This document shows, piece after piece, positions 42,754 through 52,652 of a stretch of DNA of 64,000 nt; the stretch's first letter is position 1, and each line of letters opens with the position of its first letter. Below the pieces are notes generated by a model. That model did not search any database and had not been told where the DNA came from. It saw only the letters and a list, made by a program, of their open reading frames with translations. Origin of the DNA: Pseudolysobacter sp964466115 (GTDB taxonomy: Bacteria > Pseudomonadota > Gammaproteobacteria > Xanthomonadales > Rhodanobacteraceae); NCBI GenBank assembly GCA_964466115.1, contig CAYXMH010000011.1:1-64000 (forward strand), in the 5' to 3' direction. The position numbers and the translations under genes were made by a program.

Positions 42754-45000
42754 TTAACCTGCGGTTGTTTCGACCCGCTCGACGCGTTGAAAGCCGCGCG
42801 GCAGCATGGCTCCGCGGGTGGCGCGATTGCCGCCGTAATTGACCAGGTCAGCCCACTTCAAGATCAATTTGCGCGCGCCGCAATACAGCGTGACTTCGCC
42901 GGAACCCTCGGTCACCACGGTCACTCCGGCGACGCGCTCTTCGCCCGATTCCAGTTTCGCGGATGGGATTTGGATTAACTTATTTCCTTTTCCACCTTTA
43001 TCCAACTCCGGAAGTTCAGCGACCGAGAACATCAGTAAGTGGCCGGCCGATGTCGCTACAACAATGCGATCGCGCGCAGAGTCATTGACCAATGCCGGGG
43101 GCAGAACATGGGCGCCGTCTTCCATGTTCAGTAGTTGCTTACCGGCCTTGTTGCGGCCGCATAAGGCATCAAAATGGGTAACGAAACCGTAGCCGAAACT
43201 GGAGGCAAGAATCAGTTTTGTATTCGGATCGGCGGCAATCAAGGCATCGAACTGTGCGCCAGGGGGTAGGGTAAAGCGCCCGGTTAAGGGTTCTCCGTTA
43301 CCGCGCGCGGAAGGCAAGGTGTGGGCTGCCGATGAATAACTGCGTCCGGTAGAATCGAGAAAAGCCACTTGCTGGGTAGTGCGTCCTTTTGCCGCGCCGA
43401 GCAGCGCATCGCCATCGCGATAGTTAAGGCTCGCAGGGTCGACATCGTGACCTTTTGCCGAACGCACCCAGCCTTTTTGCGATAACACAATGGTCACCGG
43501 TTCAGACACCACCAAGTCTGATTCCGATAACGCTTGGGCAACGGCACGCTGTACGATCGGCGAACGACGGGCATCGCCGTATTTTTTTGCATCGCTTTTT
43601 AGCTCGTCTTTCACTAGCGTTTTAAGCCTTGCTTTGGAATTCAGCGTTACTTGAATTCGAGCACGCTCTTCTTCCAGCTCGTTGCGCTCGGTGTTGATTT
43701 TTATCTCTTCCAAGCGCGCCAATTGCCGTAATTTGGTTTCGAGTATGTAATCGGTTTGCTCTTCGGTTAATGCAAAGCGCTTCATCAAGACCGGTTTTGG
43801 ATGATCTTCCGTACGGACAATACGGATGACCTCGTCCAGATTCAAATAAGCAATGTGCAAACCGTCGAGGAGATGCAACCGCCTCTCAACTTTGGTTAAA
43901 CGGTGATTGAGCCGGCGCACGACGGTGTCGGTGCGAAATAACAGCCATTCGCTTAAAATTTGGCGCAAGTTCTTCACTTGCGGGCGGCCATCGAGGCCAA
44001 TCATATTGAGATTGACCCGGAAGCTTTTTTCAAGGTCGGTGGTAGCGAACAGGTGCTGCATCATTTCGTCCAAATCAACGCGGTTCGAACGTGGCACCAA
44101 GACTAGGCGAACCGGGTTTTCATGGTCGGACTCATCACGCAGGTCTTCCAGCATGGGCAATTTCTTCGCACGCATTTGCGCGGCGATTTGCTCCAAGATC
44201 TTTGCCGGGGATACTTGGTGCGGTAGCGCGGTGATCACGACATTGCCGTTTTCTTTGCTATAAACACTGCGGCAGCGCACGCTGCCATTGCCGGTTTCGT
44301 ACAGCGCGAGAAGTTCGCTTCGCGATGAGATGATTTCCGCCTCGGTTGGATAGTCCGGCGCCCGTACGTGCTCGCACAAATCGCGAACTGTGGCGGTGGG
44401 TTCTTCCAATAGATGGATACAGGCGCTGATCACTTCGCGCAGATTGTGCGGTGGAATGTCGGTGGCCATGCCGACCGCGATGCCGGTTGAGCCGTTCAAG
44501 AGCACGTGCGGTATGCGCGCCGGCAGCCAAGAAGGCTCTTCCAGTGTGCCGTCGAAATTGGGCGTGTAATCCACCGTACCTTGGCCAAGTTCCGCGAGCA
44601 GCATTTCCGCAATCGGGGTCAGTTTGGATTCGGTATAGCGCATCGCGGCGAACGATTTCGGATCGTCGGCGGAGCCGAAATTGCCTTGACCATTAACCAG
44701 CGGATAGCGGTATGAAAACGGCTGTGCCATTAACACCATGGCTTCGTAGCAAGCGCTGTCGCCGTGCGGGTGGAATTTACCGATGACATCACCAATCGTG
44801 CGTGCGGATTTCTTCGGCTTAGCAACGGCATCTAAGCCAAGCTCGCTCATGGCGTAGATAATGCGCCTTTGTACCGGTTTAAGTCCGTCGCCGATGAACG
44901 GCAGGGCGCGATCCAGAACGACGTACATCGAATAATCGAGATAAGCGCGTTCGGCGTAATCCTTTAGTGGTATCTGTTCGTAATTTTGCTGCAAATTCAT
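42754..45000 (-). CDS. parC: DNA topoisomerase IV subunit A (ParC)
   Basis: DNA-cutting subunit of topoisomerase IV, partner of the ParE encoded at 224-2113. The 748-residue protein has YAERAYLDYSMYVVLDRALP, the GDVIGKFHPHGDSACYEA helix that includes the quinolone-determining Ser and Glu (both the sensitive-type residues), and the catalytic Tyr in AAMRYTESKLTPIA. The C-terminal domain is a degenerate pinwheel (GDALLGAAKGRTTQQVAFLD and related blades). parE and parC are 40 kb apart rather than adjacent. The 78-base gap to crcB may contain its promoter. Confidence 0.97.
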   Translation of the reverse strand: MNLQQNYEQIPLKDYAERAYLDYSMYVVLDRALPFIGDGLKPVQRRIIYAMSELGLDAVAKPKKSARTIGDVIGKFHPHGDSACYEAMVLMAQPFSYRYPLVNGQGNFGSADDPKSFAAMRYTESKLTPIAEMLLAELGQGTVDYTPNFDGTLEEPSWLPARIPHVLLNGSTGIAVGMATDIPPHNLREVISACIHLLEEPTATVRDLCEHVRAPDYPTEAEIISSRSELLALYETGNGSVRCRSVYSKENGNVVITALPHQVSPAKILEQIAAQMRAKKLPMLEDLRDESDHENPVRLVLVPRSNRVDLDEMMQHLFATTDLEKSFRVNLNMIGLDGRPQVKNLRQILSEWLLFRTDTVVRRLNHRLTKVERRLHLLDGLHIAYLNLDEVIRIVRTEDHPKPVLMKRFALTEEQTDYILETKLRQLARLEEIKINTERNELEEERARIQVTLNSKARLKTLVKDELKSDAKKYGDARRSPIVQRAVAQALSESDLVVSEPVTIVLSQKGWVRSAKGHDVDPASLNYRDGDALLGAAKGRTTQQVAFLDSTGRSYSSAAHTLPSARGNGEPLTGRFTLPPGAQFDALIAADPNTKLILASSFGYGFVTHFDALCGRNKAGKQLLNMEDGAHVLPPALVNDSARDRIVVATSAGHLLMFSVAELPELDKGGKGNKLIQIPSAKLESGEERVAGVTVVTEGSGEVTLYCGARKLILKWADLVNYGGNRATRGAMLPRGFQRVERVETTAG

Positions 45001-45078
45001 TTTTTGGTTTCAGTTTGAGAAATAACGAAATATGAGGGTAGGCTGACGGGTTAGGGCCTCGCTGGATTGAGAATGACT

Positions 45079-45465
45079 TTAAGTTCGCAACAGCCACCGC
45101 ATCATACCGATTCCAATCAGAGTCATTGCCAAAGACCCGATCAAGTGCAAGCCGATGATGGCAAAAGTCCAACTATATTGCTGGCGCAATAGTAAAGTTA
45201 CGGTTTCTCCGGAAAAAGCGGAAAAAGTCGTCAGTCCGCCTAGAAATCCCGTAATGATCAGCAAACGCATTTCCGGCGATAGGCTTTCAACCTGTGTCGT
45301 AGCTCCCATTGCAATGCCCATCAACAATCCACCGATAAGATTTGCAGCCAGTGTGCCTAATGGTACGGAGGGGAGGACAGGATTGAGCGCTAAGCTCAAA
45401 CCCCAGCGCAACCAGGCGCCGATTGCTGCGCCGGCACCAATGGCAAAAAATGAGTTCAGATTCAT
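45079..45465 (-). CDS. crcB: Fluoride ion channel CrcB/Fluc
   Basis: A 128-residue dual-topology membrane protein that exports fluoride. Four helices are evident, with the family motifs GAAIGAWLRWGLS, GTLAANLIGGLLMG and the sodium/phenylalanine-box segment GFLGGLTTFSAFSGE. It stands between ppk1 and parC on the same strand. No fluoride riboswitch could be recognised in the short upstream gap. Confidence 0.94.
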   Translation of the reverse strand: MNLNSFFAIGAGAAIGAWLRWGLSLALNPVLPSVPLGTLAANLIGGLLMGIAMGATTQVESLSPEMRLLIITGFLGGLTTFSAFSGETVTLLLRQQYSWTFAIIGLHLIGSLAMTLIGIGMMRWLLRT

Positions 45466-45528
45466 AACCTGCGATAGTAAAGCACCCTATGGCGCTTCGA
45501 GAAGCCGCAGAGAGGTATCCGCCGTGTT

Positions 45529-47631
45529 TTATTGACTGATTTTTGCCAACAACGCTTGTTGTGCCGAGTGTGGCATATCTTCACCCGGTGTTACTCGCTC
45601 ATAAGAGCCATCGGATTTAAGCCGCCAAGCTTGGGTGTTGTCGGCCAAGTAATTTCCGAGAGCCTCGTCGTAGACGCGTTGCGCCAGAGCGGGATCTAAA
45701 ATAGGAAAGCAGGTTTCGATGCGCCGTAACAAATTACGCTCCATCCAATCCGCACTGGAGCAGTAGGTTTCTGGAGCACCATCGTTGGCAAACCAATACA
45801 CGCGGCTGTGCTCAAGGAAACGTCCAACGATCGAACGCACCCGGATATTTTCCGACACGCCGGGAATGCCCGGACGAAGCGCGCAGGCACCGCGCACGAT
45901 TAAATCAATACGCACGCCAGCCATGGACGCATTGTATAAAAGCTCAACCACGCTGACGTCGTTTAGCGCGTTCATTTTGGCAATAATGCGGGCCGGTTTT
46001 CCGGTATTCGCATGTTCCATCTCACGCTCGATCTTTCGCATTAAGCTGCGATGCAACGTAAATGGAGATTGCAGTATCTGTTTCAGTTTGATGACGGGGC
46101 CTAGGCCGGATATTTGTTGGAATAACTTGTGGGCGTCCTCGCCGATATCGGGGTGCGCGGTCATCAGCCCGAAATCGGTGTACAAGCGCGAGGTTATCTG
46201 ATGGTAGTTGCCTGTGGATAAGTGCACATAGCGGCGTAATTTCCCCTTCTCCCGGCGAACGATCAGGAGCATTTTGGCGTGGGTCTTATATCCGACTACA
46301 CCATAAACCACCTGGATCCCGGCTTCCTGTAAACGATTGGCAAGGCGAATATTCGCCTCTTCGTCAAAGCGCGCCCGCAACTCAACCACCACAGTCACGT
46401 CCTTTCCGGCACGTGCCGCATCAATCAGATAGTTAACCAAGGATGAGTCATCGCCAACGCGGTACAGCGTTTGTTTAATTGCAAGCACATCCGGATCGAT
46501 ACTGGCTTGCCGTACCAGTTCTTGCACCGCACTGAACGATTCAAAGGGATGATGCAATAAGAAATCCTTCTCACCAATGGCATCGAACAGATTGCGTTCG
46601 TTCGCAATAACGGAGGGGATGCGCGGCGAGAATTTTGGAAATTTCAAGTCGGGTCGGTCGACTTGATCGTAAATGGCATTGATCCGGTTGATGTTGACCG
46701 GGCCTGCGCAACGATACACTTCCGATTCCGTCAGCTCGAAATTTTGCATCAATATTTTAACGATCGCTTTGGGACAGCTTTCGGCAATTTCTAACCGCAC
46801 CGGTTTGGCGTAACCGCGCCCGCGTAATTCTTCGCGCAAGGCATGGGCCAGGTTTTCAATTTCCTCCTCGTCGACAAAAAGCTCACTGTTTCTCGTTACA
46901 CGAAATTGATACGAGCCTTTCACCTGCATGCCGGGAAACATTTCATCGACGAACTGGTGCAGGATCGTGGATAAGAATACGAAATCGTAAGGACCCTCGG
47001 CGACCTCTTCTGGTAGGCGGATAATCCGCGGTAAGGAACGCGGTGCCCGCACCAATGCCATATGGCCTTCGCGACCGAACGCGTCTTTGCCGCGCAGCAC
47101 GATCGCCAAATTCAGGCTTTTATTTAAAATGCGCGGGAATGGGTGCGCTGGATCCAACCCAAGCGGAGACAGCACCGGCAGAACTTCGTTTTGGAAATAC
47201 CCTTGTAGCCAATGGCGTTGCTTCACCGTCCATTGGTCGCGTGCGATAAAACGGATGCCCTCGCGCTCCAGCTCTGGCAATAAAGTGTCGTTCCAGAAGG
47301 CGTATTGCTCACGCACCAACTCCAGTGTCTTGGCTCGGATTTGCGCCAACACTTCGCCCGGGCTTAATCCATCGGGCCCAGGAATGGCGTCACCGAAGGC
47401 ATGGTGGTGGTGCAGAATGGCAACCCGTACTTCGAAAAATTCGTCCAGGTTGCTGTTGGATATGCACAGAAAACGCAAACGCTCCAGCAACGGCATCGAT
47501 TCGTCCTGCGCTTGCGCCAGCACGCGGAAGTTAAACTCAAGCTGCGCCAGTTCGCGGTTGCTGTAAAGCTTAGGGTCGTTGAATGCGACCAGATCGCGTT
47601 GCTGAGCAGCCCGATTTACGACGGTGTTCAT
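45529..47631 (-). CDS. ppk1: Polyphosphate kinase 1
   Basis: Makes inorganic polyphosphate from ATP. The 700-residue protein has the N-terminal domain (YSNRELAQLEFNFRVL, ISNSNLDEFFEVRVA), and the PLD-like catalytic domains with the phospho-acceptor His in GYKTHAKMLLI, RRYVHLSTGNYH, LYTDFGLMTA and RFLEHSRVYWF. It lies 57 bases downstream of phoR on the same strand, which fits phosphate-controlled expression with the PhoBR pair (inference). No Pho-box could be recognised before it. Confidence 0.97.
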   Translation of the reverse strand: MNTVVNRAAQQRDLVAFNDPKLYSNRELAQLEFNFRVLAQAQDESMPLLERLRFLCISNSNLDEFFEVRVAILHHHHAFGDAIPGPDGLSPGEVLAQIRAKTLELVREQYAFWNDTLLPELEREGIRFIARDQWTVKQRHWLQGYFQNEVLPVLSPLGLDPAHPFPRILNKSLNLAIVLRGKDAFGREGHMALVRAPRSLPRIIRLPEEVAEGPYDFVFLSTILHQFVDEMFPGMQVKGSYQFRVTRNSELFVDEEEIENLAHALREELRGRGYAKPVRLEIAESCPKAIVKILMQNFELTESEVYRCAGPVNINRINAIYDQVDRPDLKFPKFSPRIPSVIANERNLFDAIGEKDFLLHHPFESFSAVQELVRQASIDPDVLAIKQTLYRVGDDSSLVNYLIDAARAGKDVTVVVELRARFDEEANIRLANRLQEAGIQVVYGVVGYKTHAKMLLIVRREKGKLRRYVHLSTGNYHQITSRLYTDFGLMTAHPDIGEDAHKLFQQISGLGPVIKLKQILQSPFTLHRSLMRKIEREMEHANTGKPARIIAKMNALNDVSVVELLYNASMAGVRIDLIVRGACALRPGIPGVSENIRVRSIVGRFLEHSRVYWFANDGAPETYCSSADWMERNLLRRIETCFPILDPALAQRVYDEALGNYLADNTQAWRLKSDGSYERVTPGEDMPHSAQQALLAKISQ

Positions 47632-47688
47632 AGTCAGTGCGGTTCCTTATGCATCAAGTATTGCACTTTGACAAAAAGTATTAAAGAT

Positions 47689-49050
47689 TCATGCCAATTC
47701 TGTTGCGGCGGTTTCCGGTATTAGCAGCCGCTCCGGCCCAAAGACGCAACTGAACGTGCTGCCGACACCAACCTCACTTTGGATTTCCAGTTTCGCCTGA
47801 TGCAAACTTAAGACGTGTTTTACGATCGAAAGTCCAAGCCCAGTACCGCCAGTTTCGCGGGAGCGGCTGGTCGATACTCGATAAAAACGTTCGGTAATAC
47901 GCGGAATATACTGTGGAGCGATGCCGGAACCGGTGTCCTTTACCGCGAAAGTTCCCCCGCTGTCGCTGCTCGCCCAGTGAATAGTAATCGATCCGCCGAC
48001 GGGTGTGTAACGCACAGCATTGCTCACCAAATTGGAAAAGGCGCTATGCAATTCCTGTAATGACCCTTTAAGGTCGTGTTCGCCATGGTGCTCCGTGTGG
48101 ATTTGATGCTTGCCCTGACTTAGCGCTTGCGCCTCGCGGAGCAAAGCTGCTAGTAACGAACGCACCTGGATGCGGTCATCGGCCCGGTCGCTATGGACCT
48201 CCAGACGTGACAAAGTCAGTAAGTCTTCCACGATTTGCGTCATACGGCGCGACTGCAAGCGCAGTTCATGCAATATCGGTTCCCATTCGGGTATTTGCTC
48301 GGGATCAAGCAAATCCAAGTACCCGTGTACGACCGTGAGCGGAGTGCGCAATTCATGCGACACATTGGCCACGAAATCGCGGCGCACTTGCTCTAACCGC
48401 ATCAAGTTGGTCACATCACGCGCCAGCAGCAAGGCTTGATCTGGCGCGTGATGAATAAGATGCAAACTCAAACGCGTGCTTTCATCGCGCGGGGCGGGCA
48501 CATTCAGCAACGGTTCGACCATTACGCTTGACCCCGGGGCGTTGCTAGGGCTGCTAACGGCGTTGTTGTTCGTCAGCCACTCCGCTACATAGGGCGCGCG
48601 CACGACATTGCAAAAATACCCCCCAATGTCTTGCGGATACTTAAGCCCCAGCAATTGCGTGGCGGCCTGGTTGAACCACACGATCTGCAGCGTCCGATCC
48701 AATATAACCGCGGCGTCGGGCAGGGCGGCGGCGGCTTCACGGAATGCGCGTAGGCGCTGCACCAAATGGCGTTTGCTTAAGTAAGCCGTGCGTTGTCGTT
48801 GCGCCAGCAGCTGATAAAACTCGGCCCATAGGCCGCCGGTAGCGGTTTTGGGTGAAATTCGGTTGTGGTCAATTAGCGCGGTGCGTAAACGATGCAATTG
48901 CAAAAATAGAGAAAAAATATAAACAATGCAAAGCACCAGTAACACCTCGGGTACCAGATGCAGCCAAAAGCCCAATGCTGCGGCGATTAAAACCGCAATG
49001 GCCAATTGGCCGAGGCTTACACGCCAAGCAGGGCTAAGCTTAGGTAGCAT
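47689..49050 (-). CDS. phoR: Phosphate regulon sensor histidine kinase PhoR
   Basis: A 453-residue inner-membrane sensor kinase. Two N-terminal helices (about residues 14-31 and 34-51) are joined by almost no periplasmic loop, as in E. coli PhoR. A PAS domain lies near residues 105-165 (LPDAAVILDRTLQIVWFN), then the dimerisation domain with phosphorylated His232 (FVANVSHELRTPLTVVHGYL), and the ATPase domain with NAVRYTP, DTGSGIAPQ and GTGLGLSIVKH. It is 48 bases downstream of phoB, and ppk1 follows. In E. coli it senses phosphate through the Pst transporter, which is not in this window. Confidence 0.95.
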   Translation of the reverse strand: MLPKLSPAWRVSLGQLAIAVLIAAALGFWLHLVPEVLLVLCIVYIFSLFLQLHRLRTALIDHNRISPKTATGGLWAEFYQLLAQRQRTAYLSKRHLVQRLRAFREAAAALPDAAVILDRTLQIVWFNQAATQLLGLKYPQDIGGYFCNVVRAPYVAEWLTNNNAVSSPSNAPGSSVMVEPLLNVPAPRDESTRLSLHLIHHAPDQALLLARDVTNLMRLEQVRRDFVANVSHELRTPLTVVHGYLDLLDPEQIPEWEPILHELRLQSRRMTQIVEDLLTLSRLEVHSDRADDRIQVRSLLAALLREAQALSQGKHQIHTEHHGEHDLKGSLQELHSAFSNLVSNAVRYTPVGGSITIHWASSDSGGTFAVKDTGSGIAPQYIPRITERFYRVSTSRSRETGGTGLGLSIVKHVLSLHQAKLEIQSEVGVGSTFSCVFGPERLLIPETAATELA

Positions 49051-49098
49051 AACGGACGCTAATCTTAGTTTGCGAATGGCGGATCATTCGCTCCACTC

Positions 49099-49794
49099 TT
49101 AAGGCGCGGGGTTAATTGAAAAACGATAGCCGGAACCGCGTACGGTCTGTACCAATCCATCGCAGCGAAACGGCTCCAGGGTTTTGCGCAGGCGCCGTAT
49201 GTGTACATCGATGGTGCGCTCCTCCACATACACGCTGCCGCCCCATACGTGATCCAAAAGTTGACTGCGCGAATAGACGCGTTCGGCATGCGTCATGAAA
49301 AAATGCAGCAAACGATATTCGGTGGGGCCGATTGCGACCGGCGCAGCTCCGGCATAGACACGGTGTGCGCTTTTATCGATTTTCAAGCCACCGAATTCGA
49401 TCGTGCCGTCGGTTGCCTCGCCGTGAGTACGGCGCATGACGGCTTTAATGCGTGCAATTAATTCACGCGTTGAGAACGGTTTTACGACGTAATCGTCGAC
49501 GCCGGCATCCAGTCCGTTGACACGATCGGTTTCTTCGCCGCGCGCGGTGAGCATAATGATCGGTATTTCGCTGGTGAGTTCTTCTTTGCGCAAACGCCGG
49601 GCGAGATCAATCCCGCTGGTACCGGGGAGCATCCAGTCGAGCAAAATGATGTCGGGCACGCGCTCCATAATGGCGTTATGGGCGGAGCGCGCGTCGCTGG
49701 CGTGGATTGGCTCCATTCCGGCTTTGCGTAAGGCAAATGCCACCATTTCGCGAATCGCAGGTTCGTCTTCTACGATCAAAACATGCTTTAACAT
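49099..49794 (-). CDS. phoB: Phosphate regulon response regulator PhoB
   Basis: A 231-residue OmpR/PhoB-type regulator. The receiver has the acidic pocket LIVEDEPA, phosphorylated Asp53 in IILLDWMLPG, MLTARG and DYVVKPFS. The winged-helix domain follows (YRLLHFFMTHAERVYSRSQL, DHVWGGSVYVEERTIDVHIR). The ATG of MLKHVLIVEDE is chosen; an in-frame ATG nine codons upstream lacks support. TAGG lies about seven bases before the start. It is 49 bases downstream of bepA. Confidence 0.96.
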   Translation of the reverse strand: MLKHVLIVEDEPAIREMVAFALRKAGMEPIHASDARSAHNAIMERVPDIILLDWMLPGTSGIDLARRLRKEELTSEIPIIMLTARGEETDRVNGLDAGVDDYVVKPFSTRELIARIKAVMRRTHGEATDGTIEFGGLKIDKSAHRVYAGAAPVAIGPTEYRLLHFFMTHAERVYSRSQLLDHVWGGSVYVEERTIDVHIRRLRKTLEPFRCDGLVQTVRGSGYRFSINPAP

Positions 49795-49843
49795 CGATTT
49801 GCCTAGACATAACGGTTGCACCGGTGGTATTTCCGGCAGATCC

Positions 49844-51532
49844 CTATTGCAGCTTAGGATTGTTACGCAACAATGACAATGGTTCGTAATCGCTTGTTTT
49901 TGGTTTGGAAAGAGCCGTTTTAGTACCTTGATCGCCCGGTTTAATGTGACGGCGGCGCAATTCCAGAACGACCGGTGTTAGTGCCGCGATGCGCGCATCA
50001 ACCCGGGCGCGTTGGTAGTAGTTAAGGTCCGTGCGTTTGGATAATGCCCGAAGTTGGTTGATCGCGTCTTCGAAGTGGCCGTTCAACAACGCTGCTTCGG
50101 CATGGGCTTCGCTGGCACGGATCGGGTCACCGGAAAGCTCGCAGGCACGTCCAAACAAGGTGTGCAGATAAGGGTCGTCAATTTTGTCCGCAATTTGCGG
50201 TCGCAACAGCTCCATAGCGTGTTGTGCCGCGGTTTTATCAGCGCTTTCCAACAGGGCGGAGGCGTGCGCCATTGCCAGGGCGCTGTTGCGTGGGAAATCG
50301 AGCTCCAGTTGAGTGTAGCGTTTGAGTGCCGCTTGGCGCTGACCCGACAAGGTTTCCGCCTGTGCTGCGGCAAGTTGAAAAACCAGTTGACCGGGTTGTT
50401 CAGCGAGCAAGGCCCGCAGCGTTTCGAGCGCTTTTTGCGGATTGCCATTGGCGATATGCGCCAGTGCCAAGCCATAGCGGTTGGCTTCGGTATTGAAACC
50501 GGGACGATCGTGATGGTTATCGGTGTAATACGCCACTATTTGATTGGGGGCTGTATTGCTTAGTACACGGATGCGTTCGCGCATCAGTTGGTAATACGCG
50601 TTTGCCTGTTGCTGTTCCTTAATGGATGGTGTGCTGGAAGCCGCCGTTACACGCTCCTGCGCGATTGGTAATAACAAGGGATTGGCGGGAATTGGGGCGA
50701 TGGGTATCGAGCCGCGTTTTTTGATTTCATCGCTGATGACATCGGCGCGGCTTTTGGCATCGCTGATGCGAGCAATCGTCACTGGGTGGGTGCGTAACAA
50801 CTCGGGTGCCTCGTCTTCGCCGATACCGGGGCGTAGCGCACGTTGCATGCGTCCAAAAAATCCGGCCATGGCTTGGGGTTCAAAATCGGAGCGTGCAAGC
50901 GTTTGAATGCCGACGCGATCGGCTTCCGCTTCGTCGTGGCGGGTGAAGTTGATCTGCGTTTGCTGGATGAGCGAGGTACCAGCGACGATTGCGGCCTGCG
51001 CTGCGTCATCGGTGCGGTTGCGTGACGCCAAGACCGCTCCCAGCATTGCCAGGGCAATCGGGATGGTGTTCTTTTTCGCATCTTCAAAGGCGCGCACCAG
51101 ATGGGACTGCGTGATATGCGCAATCTCATGGGCAATCACCGCGGCCAGTTCACTTTCGCTTTCGGTGGTCGTTATAAGCCCAGCATTAACGCCGATAAAC
51201 CCGCCCGGTGCGGCGAACGCGTTGATGGTGTTATCGCGCACCAAGAAAAAGAAAAATGGATGCTCCGGTTTATCGCTGTGGGCAACCAAGCGAAACCCCA
51301 AAGTGTTGATATAGTCGCTAAGCAGCGGGTCGTCCAAGATCAAGTTCAGCCCGCGCATTTCATGCAGCATGTATTCGCCGTATTCGCGTTGCTGCTCGGG
51401 GGACATCATTTCACCGGCGGAGCTGCCAATATCTGGCAGTGAATTATCGGTAGCAGCCAGGCTCGACTGCGGCCCACCAAATAGGCACACGGCGCACGCT
51501 ATAATTGCAGACAGTTTCAATGGACCGGGCAT
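49844..51532 (-). CDS. bepA: Periplasmic M48 metalloprotease/chaperone BepA (YfgC)
   Basis: Helps fold outer-membrane proteins and LptD at the BAM complex and degrades failed ones. The 562-residue protein has a Sec signal (LKLSAIIACAVCLFGGPQSS), the zinc motif HEIAH at residues 135-139, the third-ligand region DEAEADRVGIQTL, and a C-terminal TPR-like superhelix (about residues 330-540). The ATG at 51532 (MPGPLKLSAI) gives a clean signal; the open frame upstream overlaps the divergent tusD region. Its client BamA is encoded at 59958-62261. Confidence 0.94.
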   Translation of the reverse strand: MPGPLKLSAIIACAVCLFGGPQSSLAATDNSLPDIGSSAGEMMSPEQQREYGEYMLHEMRGLNLILDDPLLSDYINTLGFRLVAHSDKPEHPFFFFLVRDNTINAFAAPGGFIGVNAGLITTTESESELAAVIAHEIAHITQSHLVRAFEDAKKNTIPIALAMLGAVLASRNRTDDAAQAAIVAGTSLIQQTQINFTRHDEAEADRVGIQTLARSDFEPQAMAGFFGRMQRALRPGIGEDEAPELLRTHPVTIARISDAKSRADVISDEIKKRGSIPIAPIPANPLLLPIAQERVTAASSTPSIKEQQQANAYYQLMRERIRVLSNTAPNQIVAYYTDNHHDRPGFNTEANRYGLALAHIANGNPQKALETLRALLAEQPGQLVFQLAAAQAETLSGQRQAALKRYTQLELDFPRNSALAMAHASALLESADKTAAQHAMELLRPQIADKIDDPYLHTLFGRACELSGDPIRASEAHAEAALLNGHFEDAINQLRALSKRTDLNYYQRARVDARIAALTPVVLELRRRHIKPGDQGTKTALSKPKTSDYEPLSLLRNNPKLQ

Positions 51533-51599
51533 AAGGGCTAAATACCGAAAGACGGCTTGATTTGACCACCTTAACGCAGATGGAGTTCCTGACGCTACC

Positions 51600-51959
51600 G
51601 TGATTTTCACCTTGATTATTCTTACTTCACCGAATGTAAACCAGGCTACCCACACTGGCTATCGTTTTGCACGGGCGGCGGTTGCGGCGGGGCATCACGT
51701 GCGGCAGGCATTTTTTTACGCCGATGGCGCATTGGCTGCAGGTTCTGCGCGGATGGCCGGGGATGAGACCGACACGGTTGCCGCTTGGGCTGAGTTGGCA
51801 GCTCAGCATGGCATCGAGTTGATTGCATGCGAGACGGCGGCAGCACGACGCGGTGTTGGCGATCTAAAGACGGAAACGCGAAGCGGTATGCTGATGGGTA
51901 GCCTATCGCAGCTAATGGTGGCCTTAGAGGGCAGTGATCGAGTGCTGACCTTTGCCTGA
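51600..51959 (+). CDS. tusD: Sulfurtransferase TusD (DsrE family)
   Basis: Subunit of the TusBCD hexamer that relays sulfur to TusE for 2-thiouridine in tRNA. The 119-residue product has the DsrE fold start FTLIILTSPNVNQATHTGYR and the active Cys in IACETAAARRGV. The start is GTG at 51600. It is divergent from bepA with a 67-base gap and lies ten bases before tusC. Confidence 0.92.
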   Translation: MIFTLIILTSPNVNQATHTGYRFARAAVAAGHHVRQAFFYADGALAAGSARMAGDETDTVAAWAELAAQHGIELIACETAAARRGVGDLKTETRSGMLMGSLSQLMVALEGSDRVLTFA

Positions 51960-51969
51960 TAATGCGCCT

Positions 51970-52323
51970 ATGAAATTGTTGGTTACCATACAGCACGGAC
52001 CTTATTCCAGCCGCTTTGGGCGCGAGGGATTGGATGTCGCATTGCTTGGGCTGGCATTTGAGCACGAGGTGCGTGTGTTGTTTCTGGGGGAGGGTGTATG
52101 GCAACTTGCGCCGGAGCAAGCGCCGGCTGCAATTGGAGTGAAGGACCATGGTGGCGCATGGCGCTCATTGGTAGCTCACGGCGTTGGTGGTATCTATGTC
52201 GCGGCTCAGGCATTGGTTGAGCGGGGATTGGCCGCAGACGCCTTGTTGCTGCCCAGTGCGATTTTGAACGATCAAGACATCAGCGATTTTATGGCCAAGC
52301 ACGATGCAATCCTCAGTTTCTGA
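51970..52323 (+). CDS. tusC: Sulfurtransferase complex subunit TusC (DsrF family)
   Basis: A 117-residue partner in the TusBCD complex. It starts MKLLVTIQHGPYSSRFGREG with the ATG at 51970, and has the family's LDVALLGLAFEHEVRVLFLG strand (written in 20 residues). It has no obvious catalytic Cys at the TusD position, as usual for TusC. The end overlaps tusB by 20 bases. Confidence 0.9.
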   Translation: MKLLVTIQHGPYSSRFGREGLDVALLGLAFEHEVRVLFLGEGVWQLAPEQAPAAIGVKDHGGAWRSLVAHGVGGIYVAAQALVERGLAADALLLPSAILNDQDISDFMAKHDAILSF

Positions 52324-52630
52324 AGCAACGGTATTGCATATCTTCGGCGGCGCGCCGCACAGCGCCAGCTGGGGCACCTTGCTTTCTGCGCTAAAACCGG
52401 GGCAGGGTTTGTTGCTTTGGCACGATGCAGTGCCCATGGCTCTTGCCGAATATGCTAGTGGCGGAGCACTTGCGCAATTGAGCCTCGCTATTGAGCGGTT
52501 TGTGCTTGGCCCGGACCTTGACGCGCGTGGTTTGTCCTCCCGCGTGTTGCGCGCCGATATCCAACGGATCGAGGATGCCGGGTTTGTCGAACTTGCGTGT
52601 CGTTATCGGTTGAGCCACACGTGGTTTTAG
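52304..52630 (+). CDS. tusB: Sulfurtransferase complex subunit TusB (DsrH family)
   Basis: A 108-residue third subunit of the sulfur-relay hexamer. The DsrH-like LHIFGGAPHSASWGTLLSAL start and LLLWHDAVPMAL strand are recognisable, with the C-terminal YRLSHTWF. The ATG lies within the end of tusC, so translation is coupled. Assignment rests on position and weak similarity. Confidence 0.88.
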   Translation: MQSSVSEATVLHIFGGAPHSASWGTLLSALKPGQGLLLWHDAVPMALAEYASGGALAQLSLAIERFVLGPDLDARGLSSRVLRADIQRIEDAGFVELACRYRLSHTWF

Positions 52631-52652
52631 ATAGGACGTGCGCGCGGTGGGC

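Noticed and set aside
45466..45528. Fluoride riboswitch before crcB
   Set aside because: The gap is short and lacks the conserved core of the crcB motif.
49795..49843. Pho box before phoB
   Set aside because: No pair of CTGTCAT-like direct repeats is present on the minus strand.
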